This document shows, piece by piece, positions 33,441 through 45,365 of a DNA stretch of 64,000 nt. Position 1 is the first letter of the stretch. The number at the start of each line of letters is the position of its first letter. This DNA comes from Spodoptera frugiperda. Taxonomy: Eukaryota; Arthropoda; Insecta; Lepidoptera; Noctuidae. The position numbers were made by a program, and so were the translations under genes. Location of the stretch: contig NC_064218.1 of the NCBI RefSeq assembly GCF_023101765.2, forward strand, positions 806,001 to 870,000. The letters run 5' to 3'. The notes under the pieces were generated by a model. The model ran no database searches. It worked only from the letters and a program-made list of their open reading frames with translations, and was not told the origin of the DNA.

Positions 33441-33569
33441 CTAATTTCGTAAAATATACACTTAAGTTCACCCTGCCAAATAGCTAGTCCAGTCAAAAAT
33501 AATAGGAAAATCAATATACAGGATTGACAGAGGTTTATGACAAATTTGTCACACGTCAATGTGATTCAT

Positions 33570-33690
33570 TTGTCTAGCGCCTCAGTTCCCAGCGCGCTCC
33601 CGTGTCTCGCCGCGGCGCGACATCCAGGATATGACGCTGCGCTTTCGACAATGTCATGCGTTGCGTTTGACGCGCTCGTGAAATCCACAC
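33570..33690. other. CpG-rich island of unknown role
   Basis: CAGCGCGCTCCCGTGTCTCG, CCGCGGCGCGACATCC and GACGCTGCGCTTTCGACA stand out in composition. A 111-codon plus frame (33537-33872) and a 68-codon minus frame cross it; neither resembles a known protein. Possibly an exon or regulatory island. Confidence 0.25.
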
Positions 33691-33699
33691 GTTTCGTTA

Positions 33700-35940
33700 T
33701 TGATATTGTTATTTTTTGCACAGCCTGTATCATCGCACTGCGGAATTTACACAATGTCCCGTTGCCTGACATTTTGAGCGACGCATTTTTTTGTTGTAAT
33801 GTTACTTCGGTTACATTTTGGGTTGAATCAGATTTTTCAATTCGCGATTACAAAATTATTGCATATGCTTAAATGCATTTTAAGTCGCGTAGCTCAAGAC
33901 GAGGAATAATTTATGTATGCCTAGTTATGATAACTGCGAATATACGGGGGTATAAGCAAAATTATGGAGCACTGCCCAGTACAGTCCTTACAAATGTACT
34001 TCTTTATCTTCAAAATACCCGACGCCTTAGCTATAGGTATAAATGGGACATATTCGAGTAATGTGTTGTTCAGCTGCCATATCCTAGTAAACCCTGCACC
34101 TATCAGGACGTAAACAAACCCAGCGAGGGTACAATTGTCAGGTATATCGTCGTTTACACTTATCACGCGGCGCGGACGGGGCGTCACTCGCCCGCCCCAC
34201 CGACGCACTTAACCCTTCAAACGCCGCTGTAAAAGTGCGATAACCAAGTAAATAATTGTACAGCAAACACTACATTACGCACTGTCGACTTCACTTTGAT
34301 CTTTTCATGGTGATTATGCCGTGAATTATTCAACGTTCACCCGCTCACCAATAATGCGGTCGTATGTATTATTTATCGAACCTTTTATATTAAGGGCCGA
34401 TGTTGATAAATAATAATGTTTATGTACTAGGAATTTGGTTTGATGATTGTAAGAAAATATGATTTCCACGCCAAAAGAAAATATGAGGGTGTATATTTTA
34501 TCCCGTGTTTGTATAGGAGTTATTATCTATTGCTTAGGCGTTTTTATAGTGCCTACTCTTGATTCTCAAGATATTCCTTTTTCTAGACTCTTCCCAGCAA
34601 ATTGGGAAAGTGAATTGAATATAAATGGAATTTTATTCAGGATCAAATAACTCGGAGTATCCGCAAAAAGTGTCAGATGACGAACGAATGAAGTTATCTA
34701 CAAACGTTTATTGTATACATTGGTAACTTTACTGTTATAGATTTTAGATATGGTTTCTATAAACAAAATGGCGTATAGACAAAGATAGGCAGAAGTATGA
34801 AAAAGGCTAGATTTTTTGGCTAAAACATAGAAGAAGCGGTCTCGTATTTCCATATTTCATGACAAATAATGCAGTCAAACATCAACTGCACCCTTCACAT
34901 CAAAATAAATTGATAAACAAACCCCACTGTTTGACAAGTCTGCCAAAAAAACACATTTAGAGCGGATCCCGCATTTATTTGTTACCTTTGTCAACAAACA
35001 TCAAATAAAACGGAGTCGTATGCTAGCAAATATTTGTTCAACGGTACTTAATTATGAAGGAAAATATACTTTATTTGTACACGTACAAAGATCACATCAC
35101 ATTAACAAATTAGCGGCACTCGAACAGGAGGTCGACAGTTTTTCCTTCATCTCACTTTCACCTCTTATTTGAAGGACAGTGTTGCTGGCAATTTATTTTC
35201 TTCGTATCAACTTCAAAGATAATGTTCTGGGTCTCAAATCGATCCATTACAGTTATATTGGAGGAACGCAGTTTTGTTTCGAAATCAAAAACTTGTTTTG
35301 TTTCATAATAAAAAAAAATATATAGGTATCGTTAATAGATACCTAGGTACTCTAAAAGGGAAAATGGTGAAATATAATTTCAACTGTACAGTAATTTGAT
35401 CGATTTCAAGTTAAAACTAAACTTGCGACTTAAAGTAGTAAAAAAAAATCAACAACAATAATATTTTTCCCGACACAAACACCAAATCGTGACACATGAA
35501 TAGAGCAACCAGCTAAATCCTTGACACCATAACAGCATTAGGCAGTAAATAATAAAATCGAAAGCAAAACAATCGAGTCACAATGTCCCACAAAAATCTC
35601 ATTTAGAATTCGTGAAACGCCCTCAGCTCAGCAGACATGTTGAAAACGAAAGTAGGCGACTGTTACAAGTCTGGCCATCTGCATACATACATAAACTCAC
35701 ACCTTTGTCCACTGGGAGTAGGTACACACTTCTGACGTAAGAAAACAGACCTTCGATACATAGCTTTTGAAAAATAAAAAATATTATAGAGAACCAAATG
35801 ATAAGGGAAACTGACTGGTTCAAAAGCCTAACCGTACTAAATGAAATCTAAGCCACACTATACGATATCTAATCTACTATTGTAGCAAGCTATAATAAAT
35901 GATTGACAAAAATCCGATGGTAGTTTATCCGACTCGGGTT
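33700..35940. other. No gene; second GC-rich patch near 34.16-34.21 kb
   Basis: CGCGGCGCGGACGGGGCGTC and GCCCGCCCCACC (minus strand GGTGGGGCGGGC, a GC-box-like string) lie at 34,163-34,201. No TATA or frame to go with them. The rest is AT-rich without recognised repeats. Confidence 0.35.
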
Positions 35941-35945
35941 TTAAT

Positions 35946-36175
35946 CCTTTTTTTTTTGAGAGCAGAAAATTATCCAATGGTTGAGTTGGGTGAGGCGAAA
36001 GAGACTCTTACTGACTAAAAACCACCCTGTTCCTACTTCTTCGTGCTTTCGAACCGGAGCCCCGATAACCCACTAGTGAGTCCACAGCTTTGGGTCGGCA
36101 TCAGCTCTACTGGGCCCCGTTTGTTGTGGTCTGATGGTTTTTCGAGGCGCACGCCGAACGTGATGCACCGGATTC
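35946..36175 (+). repeat. R1 dispersed repeat, long form
   Basis: R1 landmarks (AAATTATCCAATGGTTGAGT, GACTCTTACTGACT, CGAACCGGAGCCCCG) continue into GCATCAGCTCTACTGGGCCC, GTTGTGGTCTGATGG and GATGCACCGGATTCAATCCC. The extension matches 12.09-12.18 kb. Confidence 0.75.
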
Positions 36176-36179
36176 AATC

Positions 36180-37680
36180 CCTGGCAACCTTACTCGCCAG
36201 CCGATTCCATTCGAAACCACTCACTCAACTCTCTTTTATCACTAAAAGTTCTAAAATCCAAACCTCAATAGGCATTACTTAGGATCCAAAAACCATTTGT
36301 ACAACAGTCATACACAAATTATCTCATTTATCAACTCTCTTCCTAGTGTTACACATTATTTAATTCCAAATTATACATTTTCAGGGCTGAAATTTGAGCT
36401 TCAAAAGTATTCATGTATTAGGTATACACGGCTACAAGTCGAGCTATACAAAACCAGTTTATGATGGTCTTGCTTTGTATACTCTTTCAGCACATTTAAA
36501 GGTCAGGTTATACAGGTTGTGGTGACTTGATGTGTACCATGTACTTACTAAGTTGATCTTAGAACACAACACAAAACATGTTATTAGGTATTCGCGCTTC
36601 GACGCCACTTGTGAATTATTTCGCAAATTGAAGCGACAGGGTTTGACGAGGGACCGAAAGGTCACGGGTTCGAATCGTTTTCAACTTCACTCAGATTTGA
36701 ATGTTGAACACGCTTGTACTTAACACTAGTTTACTTATGTATAGGTTTAGTTCATTTGTAAGATGATTTCGAGGGTTTGTTTATTGGGGGTGTCTATTAG
36801 GGGTCGGTCTGTTGCCATATATCGGACACGGGGTGAAATATCGATGTTCGGTATTGGTTAGACCCCAAAAATTTATCTAAAGTAGATAACTGCTTAACAT
36901 GTGAACTGTTCGAGAAAAGCTCTACTATTTTCGAGTCACACCGGGACTCTTATTAGCCGTTATTTGTGATTAATTTACTTTTTCCCATGACAATTATTTC
37001 ACTAAAATATCTTTTATTTTTGTAATTTTTTTAAAACATTCCAAATACCTTTTTATTCAGTTTAATCTTTAACGTAGACTTTTCAGCACTTCAGTTTCCA
37101 ATTGTCTATCCCTCAATACTATATCACTTTGTATATTTCCTATACACATTTCAAAACAATAACCTCAATAACTTAGGTCATATTAGCCCTACATAGAGTG
37201 ACCATTTAACTGGCAAAAGAGCTCTGTATAAGAGTTAAAAAGCCCTCTAGTTTTGTCAAAGATCTCACAATGGTCAGTGCTATATGCATTAAATACTTGA
37301 GACATAGTCTTTGAATACATTGTTCTCGCTATATGTATGTTATTTACATATTAAGTATCAAGGCATAAGGTTGGTTTTTGCTAAGCAACACTTAGATAAG
37401 TACTGCTGATATGCTTTGCTATAAGTAGTAGGAGTTTAATATAATAAAGGTATTAGAGTGTTCTTAGATCTCAAGGAGCTCAGTGGCATGCTTTTGCAGT
37501 GGACAGAATTATTAATTATGACTCTATTGACTCTAGCAATATTGTAAAAGATAGTTCTTTAAACCACAAGACATGAGCTTCAGTATTGTCTGTGCTTGAT
37601 TGTCACACTCAACCACCAGTCAAAGGAAGTAATTTGTATAATCGTTTAAAAGTTACCGTTATTATCCCCGAAAGAGCAAG
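36180..37680. other. No gene; one R4 arm
   Basis: At 36,905-36,960 the minus strand shows GAGTCCCGGTGTGACTCGAA and GTAGAGCTTTTCTCGAACAG, an R4-type arm. A B-box-like GGGTTCGAATCG lies at 36,667-36,678. Nothing else recognised. Confidence 0.45.
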
Positions 37681-37682
37681 TA

Positions 37683-37922
37683 GAGGTGCATATTATGGCA
37701 TGTAATGTCACTGCACAATGTACACCCACTTTTCACGATTTATTTTGTAAGTCCCATGTAATTAGTGTTGAGCCTATTGCCTACTGCCATATACCGAGCA
37801 CAATTCCAGACTCCGTGCTACTACTGAGAAATTTTCAAAAAACCGAAAAAAGCCCAGCAATACTTTGCTCGACCCTCTTGCCGGGCAGTCGCACTTGCAA
37901 CCACTTGGCCAACGAGGCAAAC
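37683..37922 (-). mobile_element. Near full-length SINE S2 lacking the B-box
   Basis: Minus strand head GCCTCGTTGGCCAAGTGGTT (A-box), GCAAGTGCGACTGCCCGGCA, then the body: GGGCTTTTTTCGG, CACGGAGTCTGGAATTGTGC, ATATGGCAGTAGGCAATAGG, GTGGGTGTACATTGTGCAGT. The segment equivalent to CGGGTTCGATTCCCGG of the 50.77 kb copy is missing, which should cripple polymerase III transcription. The 124-codon plus-strand frame 37686-38060 is its antisense shadow. Confidence 0.75.
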
Positions 37923-37929
37923 TTAAACT

Positions 37930-39095
37930 TTAAGACAATACAAATTCCATTACAGCCCAGAAAAATAAAAGTTCCCACCTACAGCCCACCGATAGTGTTT
38001 GGTTTGTTCGCAAACTGCCTCATGAAACAAGAAAACCCTACCACAAGAAAAGCATACTAAAAATGGAAAAAATATCGACACCAAACAGGATCGGTTCGGC
38101 CCATTTTTTCGCATATTGTTTCCCCATACAAACAGACCGATTCACAACATTATTTTAGGATATCTGTATGCTAACGGGCCGAAGTTATTTCCAATACATA
38201 TGCATGTATGTATGTATGCAGTCACTCGTAATTTTGAAGCCGCAAAATATAGGTTTTTAGGCTATGACGGGTCGGCGGCCATATTTTTGCACCGTTTCGC
38301 CATCCCGCCTATTTATTTAGCCTGCTTGTGTCGTAATATTGATTTTGCATAATGTTTTGCATTGTTACATATGCAATGGAACGAATGTTTTGTTTCTAAA
38401 TTTTAGAAACGTTGTGTTTTCGTTCGCCGTCGGTTAGGCGCGCTGATTTTTTGGTATCAACCAGAGGCAGGCTGGAAAATGTTGGCTGTTGTTTTAAAAC
38501 GTTTGGGATTGGTTTACTGACTGTGGTTGAGTTGCTTGCTTCATTTTGAATTTAAATTACTATATTTAAAGAAGGATCATAACGTCTAATATATCCTTAC
38601 TTCTTATAAAATGTAAACTTACTAAAATATTGTGTTTTCAAAACAAATTGCATAACACTTTTATCGGACAATATGTAAACATATCTTAAGGCACTTGTGG
38701 AGATTACACATAGCAGTACTATTACTATAACCCCACTATACTTTATAAAGCAATACCAATCAAAATTGCAACTCTAAACAAGTAAACACATTTTACAAAC
38801 ACTTTACTATGTAGATATTAACGTATCTTTATGTAAATAATATAAACAATAAGGCAAGAAAGTCATCGTTTATATAGCTTTTATGAGTGTTATTATAATA
38901 AGCGAAATAAGCGGAGTCATATGCGGAAGAGAGCGATGCGTTTGTATGCTGCCCACGCGCGGCTTTAGTGCTGCGATGCGAGCGCGCGAGGGCGCTGTGC
39001 AGGGAAGGCGCAGTAGGACCAATTTGTTGGCAAAATAATAGATACGCGTATCTAAACTGTATGACCGATCCATTCAACCTTATCCTACCGCCACC
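37930..39095. other. No gene; microsatellite and CpG-rich patch
   Basis: (ATGT)n at about 38,203-38,218. A CpG-rich stretch at 38,955-39,010 (CCACGCGCGGC, GCGAGCGCGCGAGGGCGCTG) and the palindrome GATACGCGTATC at 39,041-39,052. No frame supports a gene. Confidence 0.4.
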
Positions 39096-39099
39096 CTTT

Positions 39100-39345
39100 C
39101 AACATAGGACTAGTAAAGAGTGGGCCCACTATTATCCCTATAGAGTGGACTTCCCTTGGGTGCGAACGAAACGGTTCGAATCCACGTTCCCAATCCGTGT
39201 GGCCAGGGAATAATCTGCCAGCTTCTATATTTCCTGAGAAATACAACCCGGGTCTTTTCAATGTCAGAGTTAATAGGACTTTCTGAGTCTGTGTGCTCCA
39301 TCGTCAGCCACAAGCGTCTGCGCTTCGCCGTTCTGGCAGTAACCA
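39100..39345. repeat. Probable dispersed-repeat segment (CCTGAGAAATACAACCCGGG type)
   Basis: TCCTGAGAAATACAACCCGG, GTCTTTTCAATGTCAGAGTT, GTGCTCCATCGTCAGCCACA and TCTGCGCTTCGCCGTTCTGG. I recall this string order from other moth sequences as repetitive. Only one copy is in this window, so the call depends on recognition. Three frames cross it and none is called. Confidence 0.3.
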
Positions 39346-39349
39346 AATG

Positions 39350-40075
39350 TTAGTGACCAAATGCAAACTTATTAACGTTAAAAAATAACAGGACATCGCA
39401 AATCCTACACATGTCTTTACGCTTGTTTAGCAAATAATGATTGAGGAATACCGTGATTTTCCTTTTATCCAATTTTAGGCTATACTCTGCATTGAATATC
39501 ATCAGCCACGTACACTAGAAAACATAGGACTTTCAGATTAAAACTATCTATAGAACTATCTAGAATACCTACACACTTTAAATTATACTGAAAAATCAGG
39601 CAAAGATGGCCAAAAATCAATCTCCATTTCAAACCCTTTTAGAGCAATAGCTACCAGCATAATAAATAACACCCAGGTGGAACTTCTTTAAATAATCTTT
39701 ACATGAACATTGGATCATTGACTCGTTCAGCAAGCAAAGTAAATTTATATACAGGCTCCGCGTTATAGTGATTGTATAAATATAATGACATATAAAAAAT
39801 ATTTAACATGCATACTGTCAGGACAATGACAGGCCATTATAAAATAACTGCTGGTTTTTTCAACCAACCTCCATGTTGGTTTCTCTTTAGGTTAATGTAA
39901 GTATAAGATGTTAAGTGCGTGTGATTAAGGTTTTGGGCGGTTTTAGAGATATTCTGTTTACTTTAGTATTACTAATTAATAGTTTAATTGATTCTGTATA
40001 TGAGGGAAGTTCGTGGAGTGAGTTGACTTGTTATTTTCTGTCTAGGGACGAAAACCAGTAATAGCGTGATGTACT
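39350..40075. other. No gene seen
   Basis: AT-rich, unremarkable. Confidence 0.4.
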
Positions 40076-40077
40076 AT

Positions 40078-40252
40078 AGAATAATTTCCCTCTTCCCAAA
40101 CACCAATTCCCCAACAACCCTTAAATTCCAAACCCCAAAAGGTAACGCACTTGCAAAGCTTTTGGTGTTGCGGGTGTCCTTTGGGCGGCGGCGATTGCTT
40201 ACCATCAGGTGATCCGTCAGTTCGTTTACTGGCTTATATCATAAAAAAAATG
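40078..40252 (-). repeat. R2 dispersed repeat
   Basis: Minus strand: GATATAAGCCAGTAAACGAA, GATCACCTGATGGTAAGCAA, TCGCCGCCGCCCAAAGGACA, AAGTGCGTTACC and GGTTGTTGGGGAATTGGTG. 5' two thirds. Confidence 0.8.
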
Positions 40253-40259
40253 TTTGGCG

Positions 40260-41200
40260 GTGTCTGTAATTAGGCTCATCTCCCTAATAACATCATTTGC
40301 AAATATGAAAGTTCAGCAAAAATAAACGCTTTCTCCTTTAAAATAAATAACTTAATTAATAAAGATCTCCATCAGAATTAAATTAAATGAAAACAAACGT
40401 ATAACTTCGCACTTCCCAACGAAATGGTATATTTGTTACTCTGTTGGTGTACTCGGAGCCAATTGAAAATGTCACATAATTTAAAGCGAAACACTTTAGC
40501 ACAGGGCTGTATGTACGTATGTGTTGCATTTAATATCAAAACAAGCGCATCGGCGTGCGTCAGCGCAACCTTGAGATGTTCGCATTAAATACGGAAACTC
40601 GCGCGCTTGTTTATTCGACTCGTAAAATTAAATCTACAAAGATGTGTGTTTGATAGATGAGACACTGAAATTTTCTGTTTACTATCAATTTTTTTTTTAG
40701 CTAAGTTAGTACCTACGTAGTAACTATTGTATTTTAGTTATCATCTTTATGTTTAGTAATTCAACAGTGCATAGTTGAAATTTACGCCAAATAAATGCTT
40801 TTTCTCTGTTTTATACTTCAATGATATTACATGACTTAATGGATCGCGATTTTGTTCAATATATGAAAAATCTTATGCAATATTATGCCAATTGAAATAA
40901 GTAACACAATATTACTTGCCCCTTTAGGGATTTTTATGGACGCTACAGACTTTGCGATTTTACTGTGTAATTTAAAATGTACAGTTTGTTTTCTATTCTT
41001 CATTCGATTCACTTAAAAATATACAGTTTAACTCTTTGCTCTACACATCAATCATTCATACAGCCAAAATCAAAGCATCTATTTTCATTAATCCATAATT
41101 AGACACTTTTGAAACATCAAAATGGATGATTGGATTGGAATTGTCTGTCAGTCTGTCTATCAATGAAGCTAGGTGCTCTTCTAAAGTGAAGCTTTCAAGT
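40260..41200. other. No gene seen
   Basis: AT-rich; small CG-rich patch near 40,550-40,610. Confidence 0.4.
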
Positions 41201-41204
41201 ACAG

Positions 41205-41280
41205 CCTACACACCTTAGGATTTTACTGTACAGTTCGACTGTACAATTAAAACTGCACAGTTCAATCGTAAGGTGTGTAC
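41205..41280. repeat. Imperfect 76 bp inverted repeat with inner palindrome
   Basis: Outer arms CTACACACCTTAGGATTTTA and, inverted, GTACACACCTTACGATTGAA, each followed by ACTGNACAGTT. A second inner hairpin, TGTACAGT-TCG-ACTGTACA, sits at 41,227-41,245. Likely a small MITE or palindromic relic. Confidence 0.6.
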
Positions 41281-41867
41281 AGCTACATCGCGTGATGTAG
41301 TTATATTTTCAGTTGTCTCTTCCAGTGAATGTATGTGTGTGTGCAAACCGCCACATACTCGTGAGCTATTTGGTTTTATTACTTTAATATAATGTTATTA
41401 TTGCGCTTCACAAGCCCCTATAATTATATTTAGTATCGCTTGGTTTCACCACTTTATATGCCTATCTGTGGACTAACGATATGCACTGAATTTTCTTGGA
41501 AAATTCATCGCTTTCAGTTATTTTGTTCATGAAAACTTTTAAGCCAACGTTTGTTATTACCTACCTTTACTGATAGACCAACTGTTGGACAATTTTAAAT
41601 AACTGTTCGTGAATTTATTGAAATAAGTGAGCAGACGTTGTATTTTAATTATTAAAACAAAATGAGATGTTTTGTAAATCAAACAATTAAAAATAATGAA
41701 TGCCCGTTTAATCTAACCCAATTCTTACTAAAGACAACAAGAAACTAGTAGTACTAGTACTATCTATTTAAAATCTTATGGTAACAAGCTAAATGGAATA
41801 TTATACCGACGAATACCACACATCAAAATTATGTCACAGTAAGCTACAGAAAATCCAAAACAAAATA

Positions 41868-41950
41868 TCAAATAGTACTTTGCCCGAGCAATGAATTGCA
41901 GACCTCTTGCTCAGCCGTCTCGACTGCAACGTCTAGACCAAGGTAATCTA
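41868..41950 (-). mobile_element. SINE S2 head fragment
   Basis: Minus strand: CCTTGGTCTAGACGTTGCAG, TCGAGACGGCTGAGCAAGAG, GTCTGCAATTCATTGCTCGG, GCAAAGTACTATTTG. Diverged but collinear with the S2 head. The 62-codon minus frame across it is a shadow. Confidence 0.55.
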
Positions 41951-42024
41951 GATCAGTTGTAAAATATAAAGCAGGTACCTGCCTAGTTTTACAAATGTTG
42001 TTATGAAGACATTTTGCTTCAATT

Positions 42025-42115
42025 AAAACATTCTGCTTGGGTGGTCTACTGGCCAAGGGGTCTAGAGTTCAATTGTCAGATCAGGCGGTGTTATTGTAGT
42101 ATTTCAGCCTAACTA
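42025..42115 (+). mobile_element. SINE S2-like head with deletion
   Basis: CTTGGGTGGTCTACTGGCCA, AGGGGTCTAGAGTTCAATTG then TATTGTAGTATTTC. It lacks the GTGCGACTGCC block between the A- and B-like boxes. Confidence 0.4.
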
Positions 42116-42751
42116 AAATTTCTCGGTTATAATACGAAGTCAGTTAATGCTGCCCAGTTAAATGAAATAGTCACACTTCCTTTTATATGGAACTCATAAC
42201 ATAGGTAAGTGATGAAAATGACAGATTTCATGCATGTTATACATACAGGTGTAAACGGAACTCTGCCAAACGCAAACAGGTGATGGTAAAAAAATATGTT
42301 TTATTTAATAAAAGGAATATGTTTGATTTTATGTAATAATAGTTGTCAATTGCTTAAGGCTGATGTTGCAAGAATAACATGAAAACAAAACCGATTAAAA
42401 ATATAAAAAACAAAAATAATTAACCGTTTTTCGGGAGCGTTCCGTTTACACCCTGTATATACGTTAATGTCAGCTCTAAACATTGATATTTCAGTTCCAT
42501 TCAACATGTATACCATCTGGCTATTTAACACAGCCTAATTCAATAGTAACCTATGTTAATCTACCTAGAGTTGATTGCCAAAGTTACCAGGATTCGACAC
42601 TTGAGCTCATACTCTTACACTCGAGCTGCAAGTCTATCAGCAGACTGCAAGTTGCAGGAACTTGTGAATTCATTCGTCTGTCTGGCAGTTTCGGCGGGAG
42701 AATGGGATACACGGTCGCTAAGGACGGAGAATTAAATATCAAGTTAGATAA

Positions 42752-43005
42752 TCATGTTTTTTTACGGCAAACGAGCAGACGGATCACCTGATGGTAAGCA
42801 ATCGCAAGTGCGATGCCTTTTGGGGGTTAGGAATTTAAAGGTTGTTGGGGAATCGGGGATTGGGAAGATTGGGATGGGGAGAACTGGGCCTCCGGTAACC
42901 TCACTCACAAATACAACGCAAGCGTTGTTTCACGTCGGTTTTCTGTGAGGCCGTGGTATCACTCCGGTCGAGCCGGCCCATTCGTGCCGAAACATGGCTC
43001 TTCTA
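42752..43005 (+). repeat. R2 dispersed repeat, both ends present, centre shortened
   Basis: GCAAACGAGCAGACGGATCA, CCTGATGGTAAGCAATCGCA (then direct to AAGTGCGATGCC), GGGGATTGGGAAGATTGGGA, CAACGCAAGCGTTGTTTCAC, GGTATCACTCCGGTCGAGCC. The CACCAGAGGCATTAC block is missing. Frames 42483-42791 and 42754-42948 cross it. Confidence 0.8.
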
Positions 43006-43025
43006 CACTTAAAATTATACACGTA

Positions 43026-43430
43026 TTTTTTATTTCCTTACGAAAACAAATATTTTCTACTATATAATTTTTTCGATTTGAAATATCACGTGACGTCACT
43101 TCTAAATACGTTTTATACATAGAAATGACGTATTTGCTCCCACTCCTAAACTTTCATTCGTTTCATCTAAGTATTCTTAACTTATATGACAAAATAAAAA
43201 ATAATACATACCATTTCTTTATTATCTAATTGACGGGATTTTTTTTTTTTTTTTTGATTGACGGACTAAATAGATTTTTAATTTATTTTCATACCGTCAT
43301 CATCCCTGTTCTGAACTTTGATTCGTTAAATATTGTTATTTTACAAAATGACAAAATAAAAAATAACATTATCTAATTGACGAATTAGGTTTTTTTTTAT
43401 TTTCACACCCCGTCATCATCCCTATTGTCC
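43026..43430 (+). mobile_element. Family A element, copy 2, with duplicated right end
   Basis: ACGAAAACAAATATTTTC, GAAATATCACGTGACGTCAC, AGAAATGACGTATTTGCTCC as in copy 1. The right end GACGGACTAAATAGATTTTT ... CGTCATCATCCCT occurs near 43,261-43,307, and a diverged second right end (GACGAATTAGG ... CCGTCATCATCCCT) near 43,379-43,425. The left terminus is missing. A poly-T run lies at about 43,240-43,255. Confidence 0.6.
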
Positions 43431-43434
43431 GTTC

Positions 43435-44600
43435 TACAAGCCTGTGGGTAGTGTCAGACGTGTGAGTGACCCGGCGGGCCCACACTAGCCATTCACCCCG
43501 GCTGTCCAGACGCCCTGACACACACTCCACTGGCCACATCATCATTATCAACACCATGCTGCATTTATATCATTTGCATCCTAATATCAGGTTTATGGAT
43601 GCTTTGTAAAATTATAGAAAGATTTGTTAATGTCTACATGTTTATTGAGTAATTTTTACTTTTTTTTGGTGGCATAAGTATGATAATAATGATATTTTAA
43701 AGGTTTTTTATTGGTATACGGAAATTTTGATATTTTAATATAGTAGATCGGCGATGAACTTTTTTTTTCTATGTGACGTGAAATTATGACGCTTTTTAAT
43801 ATATAATTAAGCAATGGTTCACATAAGTATTTACAATGGAAAATGCACTTTTCTTCAGTTATGAATTCCACGTAATTGTGAGTATCTAAGTGGGATTTTG
43901 AAAATCCCACTTGTCATAACCCATCCTGAAAATCAAACCCGAGAGCCACTTAGGCCTCTATCCACGAGCAAATCAAGAATATTTCACAATTTCACAAATA
44001 TAGCAGTAACAGAAATTCAAAAAAAAAAGTAAAGGAAAATAACAAAAGAAAATCGTCACTCAATTTTCAAACCGTCACGCCAGCCAAGTAGGAACACAAA
44101 ACGGCTTCCTACTAATGCAACGAAGAAAGAAAACAATTATTCAAATAAGGGCTCAAGGTCCCGCATAATTGACTTCTACATTTCTAGAACTAAAACCCTT
44201 TGTCACTTCCGCATCGTCACGGCGTCACGTCAACCTACACAGAACCAGTTTATCATGACCTCCCTTTGTATGACCCTTCTTCACATTCAAAGGCCAGTTT
44301 ATACTAGTTATGTACAGCTTCATGTGTGACATACAAGTAGGTATTAACAACAAAGACCTATGAAAGTACACTGACTCATCGGTTAATTACGGCGCAGCAA
44401 TTACCGAGTTATTGTTCGCACAGACAGACAGACAAATTAGGGTTCGGTTAGGGAAATTTCGTTAATTGATTTTATGTTTTTGATGTTTTGTGTTTCTTTG
44501 TTTGATTGATATGTAAAGTGCTTGCTTTTTAAATTTTACCTGAATTTTACATTTTCAGATTACTATTGTAAGAGTACCTTACTTTCAACCGACTTTATTT
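43435..44600. other. No gene; perfect palindrome at 43,890
   Basis: AAGTGGGATTTTGAAAATCCCACTT (about 43,889-43,913) is a perfect hairpin of 12 bp arms. Minus-strand GGGTTTGATTTTCAGG near 43,932-43,947 may be a SINE scrap. Frames 43369-43557 and 43656-43910 are not convincing. Confidence 0.45.
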
Positions 44601-44604
44601 ACAA

Positions 44605-44760
44605 CTAGCTTCTGCCAACTGCTTCGCCTGCATCCCATGGGATTACAAGTATCCTATCACCCAAAACTGCTCGTACTCTGTCTTTGGGTATACCGAATGT
44701 CATCAAAATCAGTTAAGTAGTTTCGGCGTGATTGACGGACAAACATCCCAACAAACTTTT
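44605..44760 (+). repeat. LINE/MITE-type tail
   Basis: CTAGCTTCTGCCAACTGCTT, CGCCTGCATCCCATGGGATT, AAAATCAGTTAAGTAGTTTC, GGCGTGATTGACGGACAAAC. Typical 'CTAGCTTCTGCC' arthropod repeat. Confidence 0.65.
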
Positions 44761-44764
44761 GATT

Positions 44765-45365
44765 TGGAGCCCTTTTTCCCCCATTATGATAAATTTAAGT
44801 GAAATCTTACCACGAAAGTGAAGCCTCGATAAATCACTGTGCTATAATCATAAACATAAATACACAAAAAAAATGCACTGCTTAATAAAAAAAAAAAAAA
44901 CAAAATCTTTAATCTCAATATAATCGACCTATCCAAAATCAATTAACTATCACTCCTAATTCATCCCCAATTCACAACATGTTTGAAGAAAACAATAAGT
45001 TATAAAAAAAACTTTAAAACATACGGAACCGTAACTCCATAACTAATTAAGTATTCAAAACGCGACCCACTTTTATCATTTCAATACTGCGTAAAATTTT
45101 CAGTCACTCACTCGTTACTCATAAAAATGATTCACTCACATTGAAACTCAAATTAAAACAAAATCATAATTACTGCTAGTTTATTTTAGAACCTGAAGCG
45201 TAATTACTTTTGCAGCCTTTGTTACACTTGTTGATTTATGCCAAGTGACAAATTAAATAAATATTATACTATAAGTTATCTATATTAAGACCATAGAATG
45301 GGTCATTTTATGAGATATCCTATTGATAAAAGTAATATACTCAAAACAAGAAATTACTCACGTAA
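44765..45365. other. No gene seen
   Basis: AT-rich, with poly-A runs at about 44,886-44,900. Confidence 0.4.

Noticed and set aside
33537..33872. 111-codon frame through a CpG-rich island
   Set aside because: Long frames are expected in GC-rich patches lacking TA-rich stops; the opposite strand is also open. Kept only as an island of unknown role.
37686..38060. 124-codon plus-strand open frame, the longest in the window
   Set aside because: Most of it is antisense to a SINE S2 copy; no protein family is recognisable.
38850..38876. CAAGAAAGTCATCGT shared with the 5.43 kb fold-back
   Set aside because: Only about 15-16 bases match, with no similarity around them; one such match is expected by chance in a window of this size.
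38955..39010. GAGGGCGCTG as a CTCF site
   Set aside because: The core is one base short of the CTCF pattern, so the match is too weak to list.
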